Assembly: GCF_000255705.1 (NCBI RefSeq) | Contig: NZ_JH636439.1 | Coordinates: 235,111-299,110 of the forward strand | DNA: 64,000 nucleotides | Reading direction: 5' to 3' | Origin: Zavarzinella formosa DSM 19928 | GTDB taxonomy: Bacteria > Planctomycetota > Planctomycetia > Gemmatales > Gemmataceae | Shown: one piece after another, positions 35,225 to 44,828 of the stretch | Position numbering within the stretch: the stretch's first letter is position 1 | How the letters are laid out: each line of letters begins with the position of its first letter | Made by a program: the position numbers and the translations under genes | Notes under the pieces: generated by a model | What the model saw: only the letters and a program-made list of their open reading frames with translations | Told to the model about the DNA's origin: nothing | Databases searched by the model: none

Positions 35225-37096
35225 ATGGACGCATCTGCGGCAACCGGTTTTCGTCGCTCGCCTCTTTGGCTCGTCATTTTGGCGGCCTTGGTGGCGGGGC
35301 AGGGCTGGCTTACGTTGCAATTGTTTGGCGCCGACAACTCTCTTGACCAACTCACCAACGACGCCCCGATTCTGGACGGCCGCCATCCGCTGCATTTTTA
35401 CCACGGTTTGCTCGGCAACCGGGTCTGGCACGAACGGCGGGGGAACATGTGTTACGATCCGGCCTTCCAAGCCGGGTATTTGAAGACGCCGATCTTCGAC
35501 GGCGGCAGTCGGCCGGCCGAGATGTTCCTGTTTCTCGGCGGCCCCTCGGCCTCCAGTTACAAAATCGGGCTGGCGATCTGCTGCCTGTTTCCGCCGCTGG
35601 CGTTTGCCCTCGCGGCCCGCGGCATCGGCCTCGGGGCAGGGGGGGCCTGTCTCACGGCACTAATCGGCGGGACGCTTTGGTGGTCCCCGGCGTGTCGGTT
35701 GCTTTTGGAAACGGGGGACATGGATCTCTTGGTCGGCGGGATTTGCATGCCGGTGTATCTGGCGTGGTTGTTTCGCTACGGGCAGACGCCCGGCCCCCTT
35801 GAATGGTCGGTGATCGCGGCTTCGTCGGCGATTGGCTGGTATGCCCAGCCCCTGTTGATGATGGTCGCGCTTCCCCTCTCGCTGCTTTATCATGTGTGGG
35901 TGTTTCGCGGCATGCGGATCGTCTGGCACATTGGCTTGTTGTTCGCCAATGCCATCGGGTTGGGCGTCAATCTCTTCTGGCTGCACGATTGGGTCACGCA
36001 CATCGGCTTGTATGTGCCGTATGGCGGGGAGGAAACGCCCCCCCGATTGTGGCCCTCGACTTTCCAAAACTGGGAAGCGTTCATTCCCGCCGATCCGGTG
36101 GATTTGGGCATTGCGGTGATCGGCCTCGTGGGCTTGCTGGTGATGCTTCGCAAGCATTCGGATGCAGCGTGGCTCTTTGGCGTCGGCATTGCGTTATATG
36201 TCTCGGCGGCCGGGGCCGGGCAGTTGTGGCCGATGCTGGCGGAGTTTGGCACGCACAAAGTGATGAGCGTCGGGGTTTGGTGTTGCGCCTTGCCATGTAG
36301 TTACGCCATGATGGCTCTCGCCCGAGGGTTCTCGTCCTCCACGCAAGTGAGACCCATCGGCGCGATCTGGCTGATGATTGCCCTCGCCGGACTGGCGTGG
36401 GGACTGGACATTCCGCGACGCTGGGAGGTGATGCCGCTTCAAATCGGCCTGGGGCCGGAGCGGGAAGAGGTGGTCAAAACCATCCGCGAATCATCGACAC
36501 CCGAGGGCCGCATTCTCTGGGAAGACCGGGCCGAGGGTTCCCGCCTGTACGGCTGGAGCGCCCTGCTCCCGGAATTGACACAGCGGCCGTTTCTCGGGGG
36601 GCTGACGCCGGACCAGTGCGTCGATCATCTCTACGCTCGCCTTGCGGATGGCAAGCTGATGAACCGGCCGGTCAATGAGTGGACCGACGAGGAATTGTCG
36701 CGGGTGTTCCTGCGGTACAACGTGACGCGAGTGGTTGCCTGGACATCCGACAGCCGGGCCAGATTCGGGAAGCTCAAGATCCTTCATCCGGTCGCCGAGT
36801 TGAAGGATGGCAAGGATGGCGGTGTGATGTTCGCCATCGACCGCCGACCGGGCTACTTCCTCAAGGGAAGCGGAATCATCACCCAAATGGATTGGAAGCG
36901 GGTGGCCCTTGCCGACTTGAAACCGGACGCCAACGGCGTCGTGGTGTTGAGTCTCCACCACCATCATCAATGGCGGGTGACCCCCGGCTATGTGGTGATT
37001 GAAAAAGATGTCGATGTGCATGACCCGATTCCGATGATCCGGCTGCGATTGCCGGACCCGGTCGCCCGCGTGACCTTGACGTGGCAGGGGCATTGA
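35225..37096 (+). CDS. Large polytopic membrane protein
   Basis: 623 residues from ATG 35225, with GGGAG eight bases upstream. About ten hydrophobic helices are spread over the first 400 residues ('PLWLVILAALVAGQGWLTLQL', 'IGLAICCLFPPLAFALAARGI' and others), followed by a soluble C-terminal domain of about 200 residues containing 'SSTPEGRILWEDRAEGSRLYGWSA'. The layout is like glycosyltransferase family 39/GT-C or YfhO-type membrane proteins, and an acidic motif after the first helix ('GADNSLDQLTND') would fit, but I cannot confirm a catalytic aspartate. A role in envelope glycosylation is a guess. The gene ends 22 bases from the convergent DUF1559 gene. Confidence 0.75.
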   Translation: MDASAATGFRRSPLWLVILAALVAGQGWLTLQLFGADNSLDQLTNDAPILDGRHPLHFYHGLLGNRVWHERRGNMCYDPAFQAGYLKTPIFDGGSRPAEMFLFLGGPSASSYKIGLAICCLFPPLAFALAARGIGLGAGGACLTALIGGTLWWSPACRLLLETGDMDLLVGGICMPVYLAWLFRYGQTPGPLEWSVIAASSAIGWYAQPLLMMVALPLSLLYHVWVFRGMRIVWHIGLLFANAIGLGVNLFWLHDWVTHIGLYVPYGGEETPPRLWPSTFQNWEAFIPADPVDLGIAVIGLVGLLVMLRKHSDAAWLFGVGIALYVSAAGAGQLWPMLAEFGTHKVMSVGVWCCALPCSYAMMALARGFSSSTQVRPIGAIWLMIALAGLAWGLDIPRRWEVMPLQIGLGPEREEVVKTIRESSTPEGRILWEDRAEGSRLYGWSALLPELTQRPFLGGLTPDQCVDHLYARLADGKLMNRPVNEWTDEELSRVFLRYNVTRVVAWTSDSRARFGKLKILHPVAELKDGKDGGVMFAIDRRPGYFLKGSGIITQMDWKRVALADLKPDANGVVVLSLHHHHQWRVTPGYVVIEKDVDVHDPIPMIRLRLPDPVARVTLTWQGH

Positions 37097-37117
37097 GGCC
37101 GCCGCCACGAGCGAACT

Positions 37118-38785
37118 TTATTCTTCGTCGTTGACAATCTCTCCGCCGTTGCGGGTAATCATCTCTTTGGCCATCTTGGGCGTCTTTCTGAAGAATCGCA
37201 CCGAGCCATCGCAGTAGGCCACGTTGAAGCCGCCTTGGAAGAAATTGCCGAGCTTGGGAAGTTCCTTCTTCGGGTCAAATTCAAAATCGTCCGGCTTGGC
37301 CCACGGCACGCTTTCCTCGGCCTCAACCACCATCCATGTGTTGGAGGTGCCGTCCGTGATATCGGCAATCCGCGTTCCCTTCAACAAATCGAAGAAGGCG
37401 CCGTTGCCCACGAATGACCGATAATTGGTGTGGCCGGGTTTTTGGTTCTTGAGGCCGGGCAGCATGTAAGCGCTGATGTTCACTTTGGAAAACTGGATGT
37501 TGTTCTCGCTGTCCCAAGGCTCGTCCATTTTGAATTTCTGATACAAATTGTTTTGCTCGATATACGGGAGAATAACCACGCGCCAGCTCAGCAGCGGCTT
37601 GCCTTTTTTGTCCACAATGGCCGCCGGGGGGAAGGCTCCGTTGGCCGATTCATAATTGTGCAAGGCGAGCGCGATTTGTTTGAGGTTGTTGGCCGATTTT
37701 GTCCGGTTGGCCGCCTGGCGGATTTTGCCAACGGCCGGGGCAAGCATGCTGACCCCGAGGGCGCCGGTCCCGAGGACGGTTTTGAACTGCGGCGGCAACG
37801 GCTGGCTCAGGGCCAATGTGGTTCCGGAGCGTTTCACCGGCTTGGAGTTCAGGGTGTCTTCCGCGTGTTGCAAGGCCCCGAGGCCGAGCAGGCTGCCGAC
37901 GGCTTCCGGCAAGTCTTCAATCTTGCCGGGTTTGCCGTCCCCGGTCACTTTTCCCATCAGTTGCTTGCGACTGTCCTTGATGAGTTCCAAGGCCATCGCT
38001 GTTCCCGCGACGATGGCCTTTTCAGCGTCATCCGTCGATTTCGCATCCGGGTAGCTCACGCTGGCGTTCAAGTGGCCGTCCCCTTCCATGTCCATCGACA
38101 GAGAGATGGCATTGGCCATGAGCAATGGTCGCAGCGGTTCCGGAATATCTTGAGCCATTCGTTCCCGGCGTTCCGGCGGAAGCGGCTCCAAGGATACCCC
38201 CAACACGACGGGATCTTTGGTGTTGTTCGCCCGGTTGAGGGTCACCCGTTGTGGTCCTTCGGATTTCACGTCCTTGGTGTCACACATTTGTTGGATGCCT
38301 TCCGTCATGCCAAAGGCGATGATGGTCGGGGAAATGAAGCGGACGGCGATGTAACCATCCTCGTCCGTCATGAATTCGGCGAACTTGCCTTTCTTCGTCA
38401 CCACCTTGTCCGCAAATTGCTTGAGGAATTTCTTCTGGTCAAGCGGTTCCGTGAGGGAGAGGATGCCGACGAATTTCAAATCCTCCGGCCCGTTCTCCAG
38501 GTTGGTGATGGGGGCATAAACCGTGATCCGGTCCACGGTGGAAAGCACGGGGACAAAGCGTTTGTCAAAGGCGGCGATGGCGTCCGTTCCCGCTTTGGAA
38601 TAAATCATCCGCACGTCTTTGAGGGCGTCGCTCTTCCACAAATCCGCGAGTTTCACATGCGCGACGACAAAGGCATCAGCCGGCACCAAGGCGAGGTCCG
38701 GGGCGAGCGGGACCGTCGCTTTCTGCTGGGCGATGGCCGGCAAACCGCCAAGGAGGGCGGCGAGCAAAGCCAGTGATCGGAACAT
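37118..38785 (-). CDS. Exported DUF1559 protein, paralogue A
   Basis: 555 residues. A Sec signal peptide (MFRSLALLAALLGGLPAIA) replaces the usual pilin leader. The N-terminal half (about 25-330) is a separate domain ('[25 protein letters not shown]'); the DUF1559 half starts near 345 with 'LAPAVGKIRQAANRTKSANNLKQIALALHNYESANG' and ends in 'GGFNVAYCDGSVRFFRKTPKMAKEMITRNGGE'. Very similar along its whole length to the next gene upstream, pointing to a recent tandem duplication. Function unknown; it is the last of a minus-strand run starting with an MCE protein and a sigma factor. Confidence 0.88.
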   Translation of the reverse strand: MFRSLALLAALLGGLPAIAQQKATVPLAPDLALVPADAFVVAHVKLADLWKSDALKDVRMIYSKAGTDAIAAFDKRFVPVLSTVDRITVYAPITNLENGPEDLKFVGILSLTEPLDQKKFLKQFADKVVTKKGKFAEFMTDEDGYIAVRFISPTIIAFGMTEGIQQMCDTKDVKSEGPQRVTLNRANNTKDPVVLGVSLEPLPPERRERMAQDIPEPLRPLLMANAISLSMDMEGDGHLNASVSYPDAKSTDDAEKAIVAGTAMALELIKDSRKQLMGKVTGDGKPGKIEDLPEAVGSLLGLGALQHAEDTLNSKPVKRSGTTLALSQPLPPQFKTVLGTGALGVSMLAPAVGKIRQAANRTKSANNLKQIALALHNYESANGAFPPAAIVDKKGKPLLSWRVVILPYIEQNNLYQKFKMDEPWDSENNIQFSKVNISAYMLPGLKNQKPGHTNYRSFVGNGAFFDLLKGTRIADITDGTSNTWMVVEAEESVPWAKPDDFEFDPKKELPKLGNFFQGGFNVAYCDGSVRFFRKTPKMAKEMITRNGGEIVNDEE

Positions 38786-38840
38786 GGGATCTCCGTTTCG
38801 GTGGTTGGTCGGGGGGTTGTCCGATTTGACACAAAGTGAA

Positions 38841-38866
38841 CCCGGATTCCAAGAAGGGAATCCGGG
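38841..38866. terminator. Hairpin between DUF1559 paralogues A and B
   Basis: CCCGGATTCC (38841-38850) / GGAATCCGGG (38857-38866) with a six-base loop, 12 bases beyond the end of paralogue B on the minus strand. No U-tract, so it could also act as an mRNA stabiliser. Confidence 0.6.
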
Positions 38867-38878
38867 CTGGCGGCAACA

Positions 38879-40543
38879 TTACTCGTCGTTGGTCACTTCC
38901 CCGCCATCGCGAGTGATGCGTTCTTTCGTCATGGCTGGCGGCTTTTTGTAAAATCGCACCGAACCATCACCCATCAATACGTTGAAGCCGCCTTGGAAGA
39001 ATTTGCCGAATTTGGGGAGTTCCTTCTTTGGGTCAAATTCAAAGTCATCCGGCTTGGACCACGGCACGCTCTCTTCGCCCTCGACCACCATCCACGTGTT
39101 GGACAATCCGTCGGTGATTTGGGCAAACGTCGTCCCTTTCACCAAGTCAAACATGGCCCCGTTGCCGTGGAACACCCGATAGTTGGTGTGCCCCGGCTTT
39201 TGGTTCTTCTGGCCGGGGATCATGTAGGTTTTGATGTTTATCTGGGTCAGTTTCAGGTTGTGTTCGCTGTCCCAAGGCTCATCGAGCTTGAATTGGTTGT
39301 ACAAGGCTTGTTGCTCGATGTATGGCAGAATCGCCACGCGCCAGCTCAGCAGCGGCTTGCCTTTTTTGTCCACGATGGCGGCCGGGGGAAGGGCGCCGTT
39401 GGCGTCGTGGTAGCTGTGCAGGGCCAACCCGATTTGCTTGAGGTTGTTCTGCCCCTGCGCCCGTTGGGCCGACGCCCGGATGTTGCCCACGGCCGGGGCC
39501 ATCATGCTGGCCCCGAGGGCACCGGCCCCAAGGATTGTCTTAAACTGTGGCGGCAGCGGCTGACTCATGGCCAGCGTCGTTCCCGACCTCTTGACCGGCT
39601 TGGTCTTCAGGATGTCTTCCGCATGTTGCAAGGCGCCGAGGCCGAGCAGACTGGCGGCGGCTTCCGGCAGGTCTTCGATCTTGCCGGGTTTGCCGTCTCC
39701 GGTCACCTTTTCCATCAGTTGCTTGCGGCCATCCTTGATGAGTTCCATCGCCATCGCCGTCCCGGCGACCAGCGCCTTTTCGGCGCCGTCCGTCAATTTC
39801 TCATCCGCGTAGCTCACGCTGGCGTGCAGGTGGCCGTCCCCCTCAAGGTCCATCGACAGGGAGATTCCGTTGGCCAAAAGCAACGGCCGGATGGGATCGG
39901 GAACCTGTTGGAGCAATTCCTCACGGGCTTCCGGCGGGATCGTTTCCAGCGACACTCCCAACACAACAGGGTCTTTGGTGTTGTTTGCTCGTTCAAGTGT
40001 CAGGCGTTGCGGCCCATCGGTCTTGACATCCTTGGTGTCGCACATCTGTTGGATGCCCTCCATCATGCCGAAGGCAATGATGGTCGGGGAGATGAACCGG
40101 ACGGCGATGTAACCATCCTCGTCGGTCACAAAGTTGGCGAACTTACCTTTCTTCGTCACCACCTTGTCCGCGAATTGCTTGAGGAATTTCTTCTGGTCAA
40201 GCGGCTCGGTGAGGGAGAGGATGCCGACGAATTTCATGTCCTCCGGGCCATTTTCCAAGTTGGTCGCGGGGATGTAAATCGTCAGCCGGTCCACGGTGGA
40301 AAGCACGGGAACGAAGCGTTTGTCAAAGGCGGCAACCGCGTCGGTCCCGACTTTGGAATAGATCATCCGCACGTCTTTGAGGGCGTCGCTCTTCCACAAA
40401 TCCGCGAGTTTCACATGCCCCACGGCCAGGGCATCGGCCGGCACCAAGGCGAGATCCGGAGCGAGCGGGGCCGACGCTTTCTGCTGGGCGACAGCCGACA
40501 GTCCCCCGATCAGGAGGACGAGAAGGGCCATTGGTCGGAACAT
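38879..40543 (-). CDS. Exported DUF1559 protein, paralogue B
   Basis: 554 residues with signal peptide [19 protein letters not shown]. It has the same two-part layout as paralogue A and near-identical blocks such as '[10 protein letters not shown]', '[20 protein letters not shown]' and '[17 protein letters not shown]'. The DUF1559 half shows '[25 protein letters not shown]' and '[21 protein letters not shown]'. A and B differ most in the segment around '[18 protein letters not shown]'. Separated from A by 93 bases and from C by 72. Function unknown, likely envelope-located. Confidence 0.88.
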   Translation of the reverse strand: MFRPMALLVLLIGGLSAVAQQKASAPLAPDLALVPADALAVGHVKLADLWKSDALKDVRMIYSKVGTDAVAAFDKRFVPVLSTVDRLTIYIPATNLENGPEDMKFVGILSLTEPLDQKKFLKQFADKVVTKKGKFANFVTDEDGYIAVRFISPTIIAFGMMEGIQQMCDTKDVKTDGPQRLTLERANNTKDPVVLGVSLETIPPEAREELLQQVPDPIRPLLLANGISLSMDLEGDGHLHASVSYADEKLTDGAEKALVAGTAMAMELIKDGRKQLMEKVTGDGKPGKIEDLPEAAASLLGLGALQHAEDILKTKPVKRSGTTLAMSQPLPPQFKTILGAGALGASMMAPAVGNIRASAQRAQGQNNLKQIGLALHSYHDANGALPPAAIVDKKGKPLLSWRVAILPYIEQQALYNQFKLDEPWDSEHNLKLTQINIKTYMIPGQKNQKPGHTNYRVFHGNGAMFDLVKGTTFAQITDGLSNTWMVVEGEESVPWSKPDDFEFDPKKELPKFGKFFQGGFNVLMGDGSVRFYKKPPAMTKERITRDGGEVTNDE

Positions 40544-40615
40544 GAAAAATCCTCAGTGATGTGTCGTAATGTCTGACCGTATTGCGATGGCAAAGTCAAC
40601 CAAGCGAGACTTGAA

Positions 40616-42226
40616 TTACTTCAACGCCGGAATGACGTTTCCGTCGTTCGGCTGAATCAGCCAGTGCCAGATTTTGTCTTCGACTTTCTTGCTGATGGCC
40701 CGCACCGAGCCATCGGCAAAGCTGACCTGACACACATCCTTCTCGAAGAGGAGGAATGGCAGCACCGGCTTCTTGGGATCGTATTCAATGTCCTCCGGCT
40801 TCGTCCAAGGAACGCTCTTGCTGGATTCCACAAACAGGATCGTGTTGGATGTCCCATCCGGGATTTGGGTCAGCTTGAATCCCTGCACGTTGTCGAACAA
40901 GGCTCCGTTGCCGACGAACGCCAGATAACTGGTTTCCCCTTTCTTGGGTTGCTCTTGGTAAGGCAGCACATAAACGGGGGGAATCTTGTCGATCAGCTTT
41001 TTGTTGTTGTCGCTATCCCACGGTTCGTCGAGTTTAAACTGTTTGTAGAGTTGATCCTGTTCGATGTACGGCAGGATACTGACCCGCCAGCTCAGCAGGG
41101 GCTTTCCTTTTTTGTCGCAGATTGCCGCCGAAGGGGAGATGCCATTGACGTCGTGATAGTTGTGGACGGCCAAAGCCAGTTGTTTCAGGTTGTTGGAGCT
41201 TTTCGCCCGTCCGGCGGCGGTTCGCACTCCGAGAATCCCGGCGATCACCGGCTTGAGCATCTCGGCTTTCGCGGAGACGTTCAGGCTCGCGCTGATTTCG
41301 GTATCCTTGCGAACAATCTCGGCGGCTTGGATCGACTTGTGCAATTCTTTGAGAGCCGGGAGAACCTCTTTCATCTCCTCGGGAATATTCTTTTCATTCA
41401 ACGCTTCGCCCAAATTGGTGTCGGCCAGTTTCTTCAACAAACTCAAACTTCGTTCGGAGTCTTGGGCCTTGTCGCCGTTCTCGGCCGTAAAGCGGACCTT
41501 GACAGCGATCTCTTTGTCTGTGCCGATGGTCAGAAGGATGTTTTTTGATTTGAGCAAAGGCAAGAACGGTTGAAGTTCCGGTGGGGCGGCCGTGAAGATT
41601 TCATTCGGCAGGCCGCTAGGATCGAGGCCAAGCGTCAGCGTGTTGGCCGGGTCTTTGGCGGCTTTGATCGCCCCGGCGAGGGGGCCGTCGGTTGCCTTGC
41701 CCGGCCCTTTCACAAAGTCGGCCAGCAGACTTTCATGCAGCACGGTGAATTGAGTCGGGCTTGTAAGGTGCAGCCGAAACGGGCCGGCGATCTCAACCAC
41801 GTCGTTCTTGATCTCGGCCTTCGGGGCTCGCAGGCCGCCTAACACTTTCGTGCGGTCGTAGGGAGTCTTGGTGACCACCTGCACGATGAACAGGGTTTCA
41901 TCCCCCGGTCCGGCGGGGATCTTGGGGAAGTGGAAAGTCACCGTGTCCAATTGCTCGGGCGTCAAACCTTGGGACTTCTCCAGATCGCCAAGAATCTTTT
42001 CCAGCGGCTTGGCGAATTGCTTGCGAAGATCCTCAACCAGCGGATGATTCCACAAAACCGACGCCCGGCCGTGGATCATCACTCCCGCTTCGGGGGATAC
42101 ACGATCTAACGGCGAAAGCGGGGCGGCCGATGCCTGCCGTTCGGAAACGCCGGGGCAGGCGAACGCGACAGCCAGCAATCCGCACAGGCCGATGGCGCGC
42201 ATCGACCGTTTGGGTGAGATATTCAT
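40616..42226 (-). CDS. Exported DUF1559 protein, paralogue C
   Basis: 536 residues from ATG 42226, with GGAG seven bases upstream; the frame extends to 42304 but the extra residues are not conserved. The signal peptide region is 'MRAIGLCGLLAVAFACPGV'. It has the same order as A and B (N-domain, then 'RTAAGRAKSSNNLKQLALAVHNYHDVNG' and 'VSFADGSVRAISKKVEDKIWHW') but is much more diverged, so it marks an older duplication. It starts 130 bases after the divergent sigma factor gene. Confidence 0.85.
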   Translation of the reverse strand: MNISPKRSMRAIGLCGLLAVAFACPGVSERQASAAPLSPLDRVSPEAGVMIHGRASVLWNHPLVEDLRKQFAKPLEKILGDLEKSQGLTPEQLDTVTFHFPKIPAGPGDETLFIVQVVTKTPYDRTKVLGGLRAPKAEIKNDVVEIAGPFRLHLTSPTQFTVLHESLLADFVKGPGKATDGPLAGAIKAAKDPANTLTLGLDPSGLPNEIFTAAPPELQPFLPLLKSKNILLTIGTDKEIAVKVRFTAENGDKAQDSERSLSLLKKLADTNLGEALNEKNIPEEMKEVLPALKELHKSIQAAEIVRKDTEISASLNVSAKAEMLKPVIAGILGVRTAAGRAKSSNNLKQLALAVHNYHDVNGISPSAAICDKKGKPLLSWRVSILPYIEQDQLYKQFKLDEPWDSDNNKKLIDKIPPVYVLPYQEQPKKGETSYLAFVGNGALFDNVQGFKLTQIPDGTSNTILFVESSKSVPWTKPEDIEYDPKKPVLPFLLFEKDVCQVSFADGSVRAISKKVEDKIWHWLIQPNDGNVIPALK

Positions 42227-42356
42227 GGGGAAACTCCAGACGAATCGTCTTAGACAGGAAAAAGCCATTAGCATCAAGACGCCGAACAGGTGTCTTGATT
42301 TCACCAGATCGGCCTGGGAATGTCCAACAAAAGCCGGTTGGATTCGCCGGAACTTC

Positions 42357-43265
42357 TCAGGTTGATTCGCCGACGTGCATTCCCCGTTGCGCGAGCAATA
42401 CCGTGAGTTGATCGGCCGAGAGACGGGGTTCGTCCACCATCAGGGAGCCGAGTTCGGTGAGGATGAATTCCTCCAAATCGTCTCCGGTCCAACCCTCGGC
42501 CGTCAGTTTTTCGCCGATGGCCGAGAGGCAGCGATCCCGGAGTTTGTCCTGCTGGCGGGAGATGGTTCCCTCGTGCTTTTTGAAGAGGTGCGAAATCTCC
42601 CGCTGGCTCAGGCGGTAACGCCAGCGAAGCCCGAGCAGCAAGACTTCCTCGTCGGTCAGCGTCGCCAGCCAGTCGCGGGCGGCGATGCAAAAAGAATCAT
42701 GCCAGCGGGTGTCGGTCTTCTCCGGCAAGGGCAGGGCGATGTCGTCCTCCGGGAGGGAGATCGCCCCGTGACGCGAACGTAGCTTGGAGACATGCCAGTT
42801 TTGGAAGACCCGCACCATCCACGGAGCCAGCGGGCGTTGACCGTCGTACCGGGCCATGATCGGGATCGATCCGGGGTGGTCGGTGACGATCAAATGCGAC
42901 CAAAACTCGGTGACGGCCCCTTCTTGCTTTTCCTCGTCACGCGGGTAGAGCCGCATCGCGCGGGCGCGCAGGGCGTCAATCAGCAAGTTGTCGCTTCGGC
43001 CGGTTCGCATCGAAAACAGGGCTTCCCATGCCTTGCCGTCGTTTTCCAGACAGCCGCAACACATGTACCAATCGACGGCGTAAAGCGTGTTGAAATAGCC
43101 GCTCCACTCCACGGAGGTTTCGCTTTTGGCCGCGAATAACCGACGGGAGCGCTCGAGATGGTCTTGGAATTTGGGAAACGCCATCACGACGGAGGGAAGT
43201 TGCAGTCGGCAAAAATGGTACAGAAGATGGACTCGGGCGGTCGGCGGTGCGGGTTCGTCTGCCAT
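42357..43265 (-). CDS. Divergent ECF-like sigma factor with C-terminal extension
   Basis: 302 residues from ATG 43265; GTG/ATG starts to 43277 are possible. A region 2-like segment lies around 95-165 ('NLLIDALRARAMRLYPRDEEKQEGAVTEFWSHLI', 'LAPWMVRVFQNWHVSKLRSR') and a region 4-like helix-turn-helix around 205-255 ('LATLTDEEVLLLGLRWRYRLSQREISHLFKKHEGTISRQQDKL'). About 55 extra residues follow ('GDDLEEFILTELGSLMVDEP'), rich in acidic residues. It sits between the MCE gene (52 bases) and the DUF1559 series, as sigma factors often sit beside surface-protein genes in this phylum. Sigma assignment is by pattern; region 2 is weak. Confidence 0.68.
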   Translation of the reverse strand: MADEPAPPTARVHLLYHFCRLQLPSVVMAFPKFQDHLERSRRLFAAKSETSVEWSGYFNTLYAVDWYMCCGCLENDGKAWEALFSMRTGRSDNLLIDALRARAMRLYPRDEEKQEGAVTEFWSHLIVTDHPGSIPIMARYDGQRPLAPWMVRVFQNWHVSKLRSRHGAISLPEDDIALPLPEKTDTRWHDSFCIAARDWLATLTDEEVLLLGLRWRYRLSQREISHLFKKHEGTISRQQDKLRDRCLSAIGEKLTAEGWTGDDLEEFILTELGSLMVDEPRLSADQLTVLLAQRGMHVGEST

Positions 43266-43317
43266 CTTCTCGACCATCCCTTGACCACTCCCTCACGTTC
43301 GTTTTTCTTCACATGAA

Positions 43318-44529
43318 TCAGGAGCGAGGCACGAACAGAATCAATTCCACCCGCATGGGAACCAATTTTTCCTTCTCGACGATGGGGGAAGGGTCGAAAC
43401 CCTGTCCGACCGGCGTGATCTTGCGACGGGTGAACAATCCCATCTTATGGACGCCACGATCCCGCAGGAACTCCACCACCGTCTCGGACTGTTTTTTTGT
43501 CAGCGTCTTCGCGGCCGCCGGCAAAACTTCTTTGGACTTTTCATCCTCAAAAGCCGCCACCACGATCTCGGAACCTTTTTGAGTTTGCCCTCGCAACCAA
43601 GCGGCGGCTTCGTCCAAACGGGTCTTTCCCTCCGCCGTCAGGGTGGAGGTTCCCGCTTCAAAAAGCTCACTCGTCGGCCACACCACGCGGTCTTTGTCGC
43701 AATCGGGCCGGACCAGGATGGACACCGGGTCTTCAACATAACTACGGACGATCGGCAGCGACTTGATGGCCTCGGCATCCTGCTTGATGGCTGTCACCGC
43801 TTCCTGACCAGAGCGGACGAAGGTTTTGATGCCGTCCACTTCGCCGTGGATATCGTCCACGCTTTTGTCGATCTTCGTGAGCGTCTTGGTCGCATCCGTC
43901 CGCATGGAGGTCACGGATTCATCCAAGTTTTTCACCAGTTTCTTGGTGTCGGTGGCGACCGTTTTGAGGTCGTTGTAAATCGCATCGTCCTTCAGAAGTT
44001 TCGGCAGCGTTCCCTTGCCTGCGTCGATATCGGCCAGCAAACCATCCACTCGCCCGGCAATGGAATTCAGTTTGGTGGTCACTTCCGCAAGATCGGGGGT
44101 TGAGCGGGAGGTCAGCACCGGTTCGGCCAACGGCCCGGCCGAGGGTTTGCCGGGGGCAATATCCACAACGCTGGTTCCAAACAGACCCTTCGATTTGATG
44201 ATCGCCGAGGCATCCGCGTAAAGGAACGGCCGATACTTGGGGTCGATTTGAAGTTCGAGTTGAACCCCCTCGCCGACATAACTTACGGCCGTCACTCGCC
44301 CGGCTTCGACGCCGCGAATCCGCACCGGGGTGCCGGGTTCGACATCGGCGGCCTCGGCGACGACCACGGAAAGCGTCTCGCCATCGTGGAACCGGTTGGA
44401 GCGTTCCGCGATGCGGAACAACCCCCACACCGCCAAGGCCAGCGTGCCTGTCACGAACACGCCGAGAATGATCGACTTCGACTGGCTGAGGGGTCGGTTC
44501 ACGTGGGTGGTTTCCAAGGGGTGCGCCAT
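43318..44529 (-). CDS. MCE (MlaD-like) protein with OmpA-like C-terminal domain
   Basis: 403 residues. One N-terminal transmembrane helix (18-40), then an MCE domain at about 52-126 ('GETLSVVVAEAADVEPGTPVRIRGVEAGRV', 'KGLFGTSVVDIAPG'), a helical coiled-coil stretch at 145-255 ('LNSIAGRVDGLLADIDAG', 'DKSVDDIHGEVDGIKTFV'), and a C-terminal domain at 285-400 with the OmpA/MotB peptidoglycan-binding pattern ('FEAGTSTLTAEGKTRLDEAAAWL', 'LTKKQSETVVEFLRDRGV'). MCE proteins form hexamers that shuttle lipids between membranes. The OmpA-like end could fix this one to peptidoglycan. No MlaE/MlaF-type permease genes are adjacent. Its 5' leader carries a terminator and a sigma-54-like promoter. Confidence 0.85.
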   Translation of the reverse strand: MAHPLETTHVNRPLSQSKSIILGVFVTGTLALAVWGLFRIAERSNRFHDGETLSVVVAEAADVEPGTPVRIRGVEAGRVTAVSYVGEGVQLELQIDPKYRPFLYADASAIIKSKGLFGTSVVDIAPGKPSAGPLAEPVLTSRSTPDLAEVTTKLNSIAGRVDGLLADIDAGKGTLPKLLKDDAIYNDLKTVATDTKKLVKNLDESVTSMRTDATKTLTKIDKSVDDIHGEVDGIKTFVRSGQEAVTAIKQDAEAIKSLPIVRSYVEDPVSILVRPDCDKDRVVWPTSELFEAGTSTLTAEGKTRLDEAAAWLRGQTQKGSEIVVAAFEDEKSKEVLPAAAKTLTKKQSETVVEFLRDRGVHKMGLFTRRKITPVGQGFDPSPIVEKEKLVPMRVELILFVPRS

Positions 44530-44598
44530 TCAATCCGGATTATAACACGGACAAAAAACGGGATCGCTTGGTTATTCGTTGCCGTTTGATGAATCTGG

Positions 44599-44635
44599 AA
44601 AAAAAAGAAGCCGTCGATCTGGGGAGATCGACGGC
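44599..44635 (-). terminator. Intrinsic terminator/attenuator in the MCE leader
   Basis: Stem GCCGTCGATC (44610-44619) / GATCGACGGC (44626-44635), extendable by one pair to leave GGGG. On the minus strand it is followed by TTCTTTTTTTT. It lies 70 bases upstream of the MCE start at 44529, with no minus-strand gene between it and 45396, so it either ends a small RNA or attenuates the MCE gene. Confidence 0.8.
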
Positions 44636-44828
44636 CAACAGACAGGGGGAGTTTTGAAGGGGGTTTTGAAGGGGTCAGCGGTCCGCAACCGGGGGAGGTT
44701 GTCCGACTCGGCGGGGGAAGCCTTGTCGGAAAGGACCGTTTCCATCGGCTGATTCGCTTATCGGGGGAGATGAGCGATTCGGCCATTCTCATTCCTTGGG
44801 GGAAGGTCTGAGAACGAAAGTCTAGTAA

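Noticed and set aside
37430..40576. Two long plus-strand frames antisense to DUF1559 paralogues A and B
   Set aside because: They look alike only because the sense genes are paralogues; the sense frames have signal peptides and family motifs.
44599..44750. 57-codon minus frame METVLSDKAS... upstream of the MCE gene
   Set aside because: It reads through the terminator hairpin and U-tract, which are better explained as regulatory.
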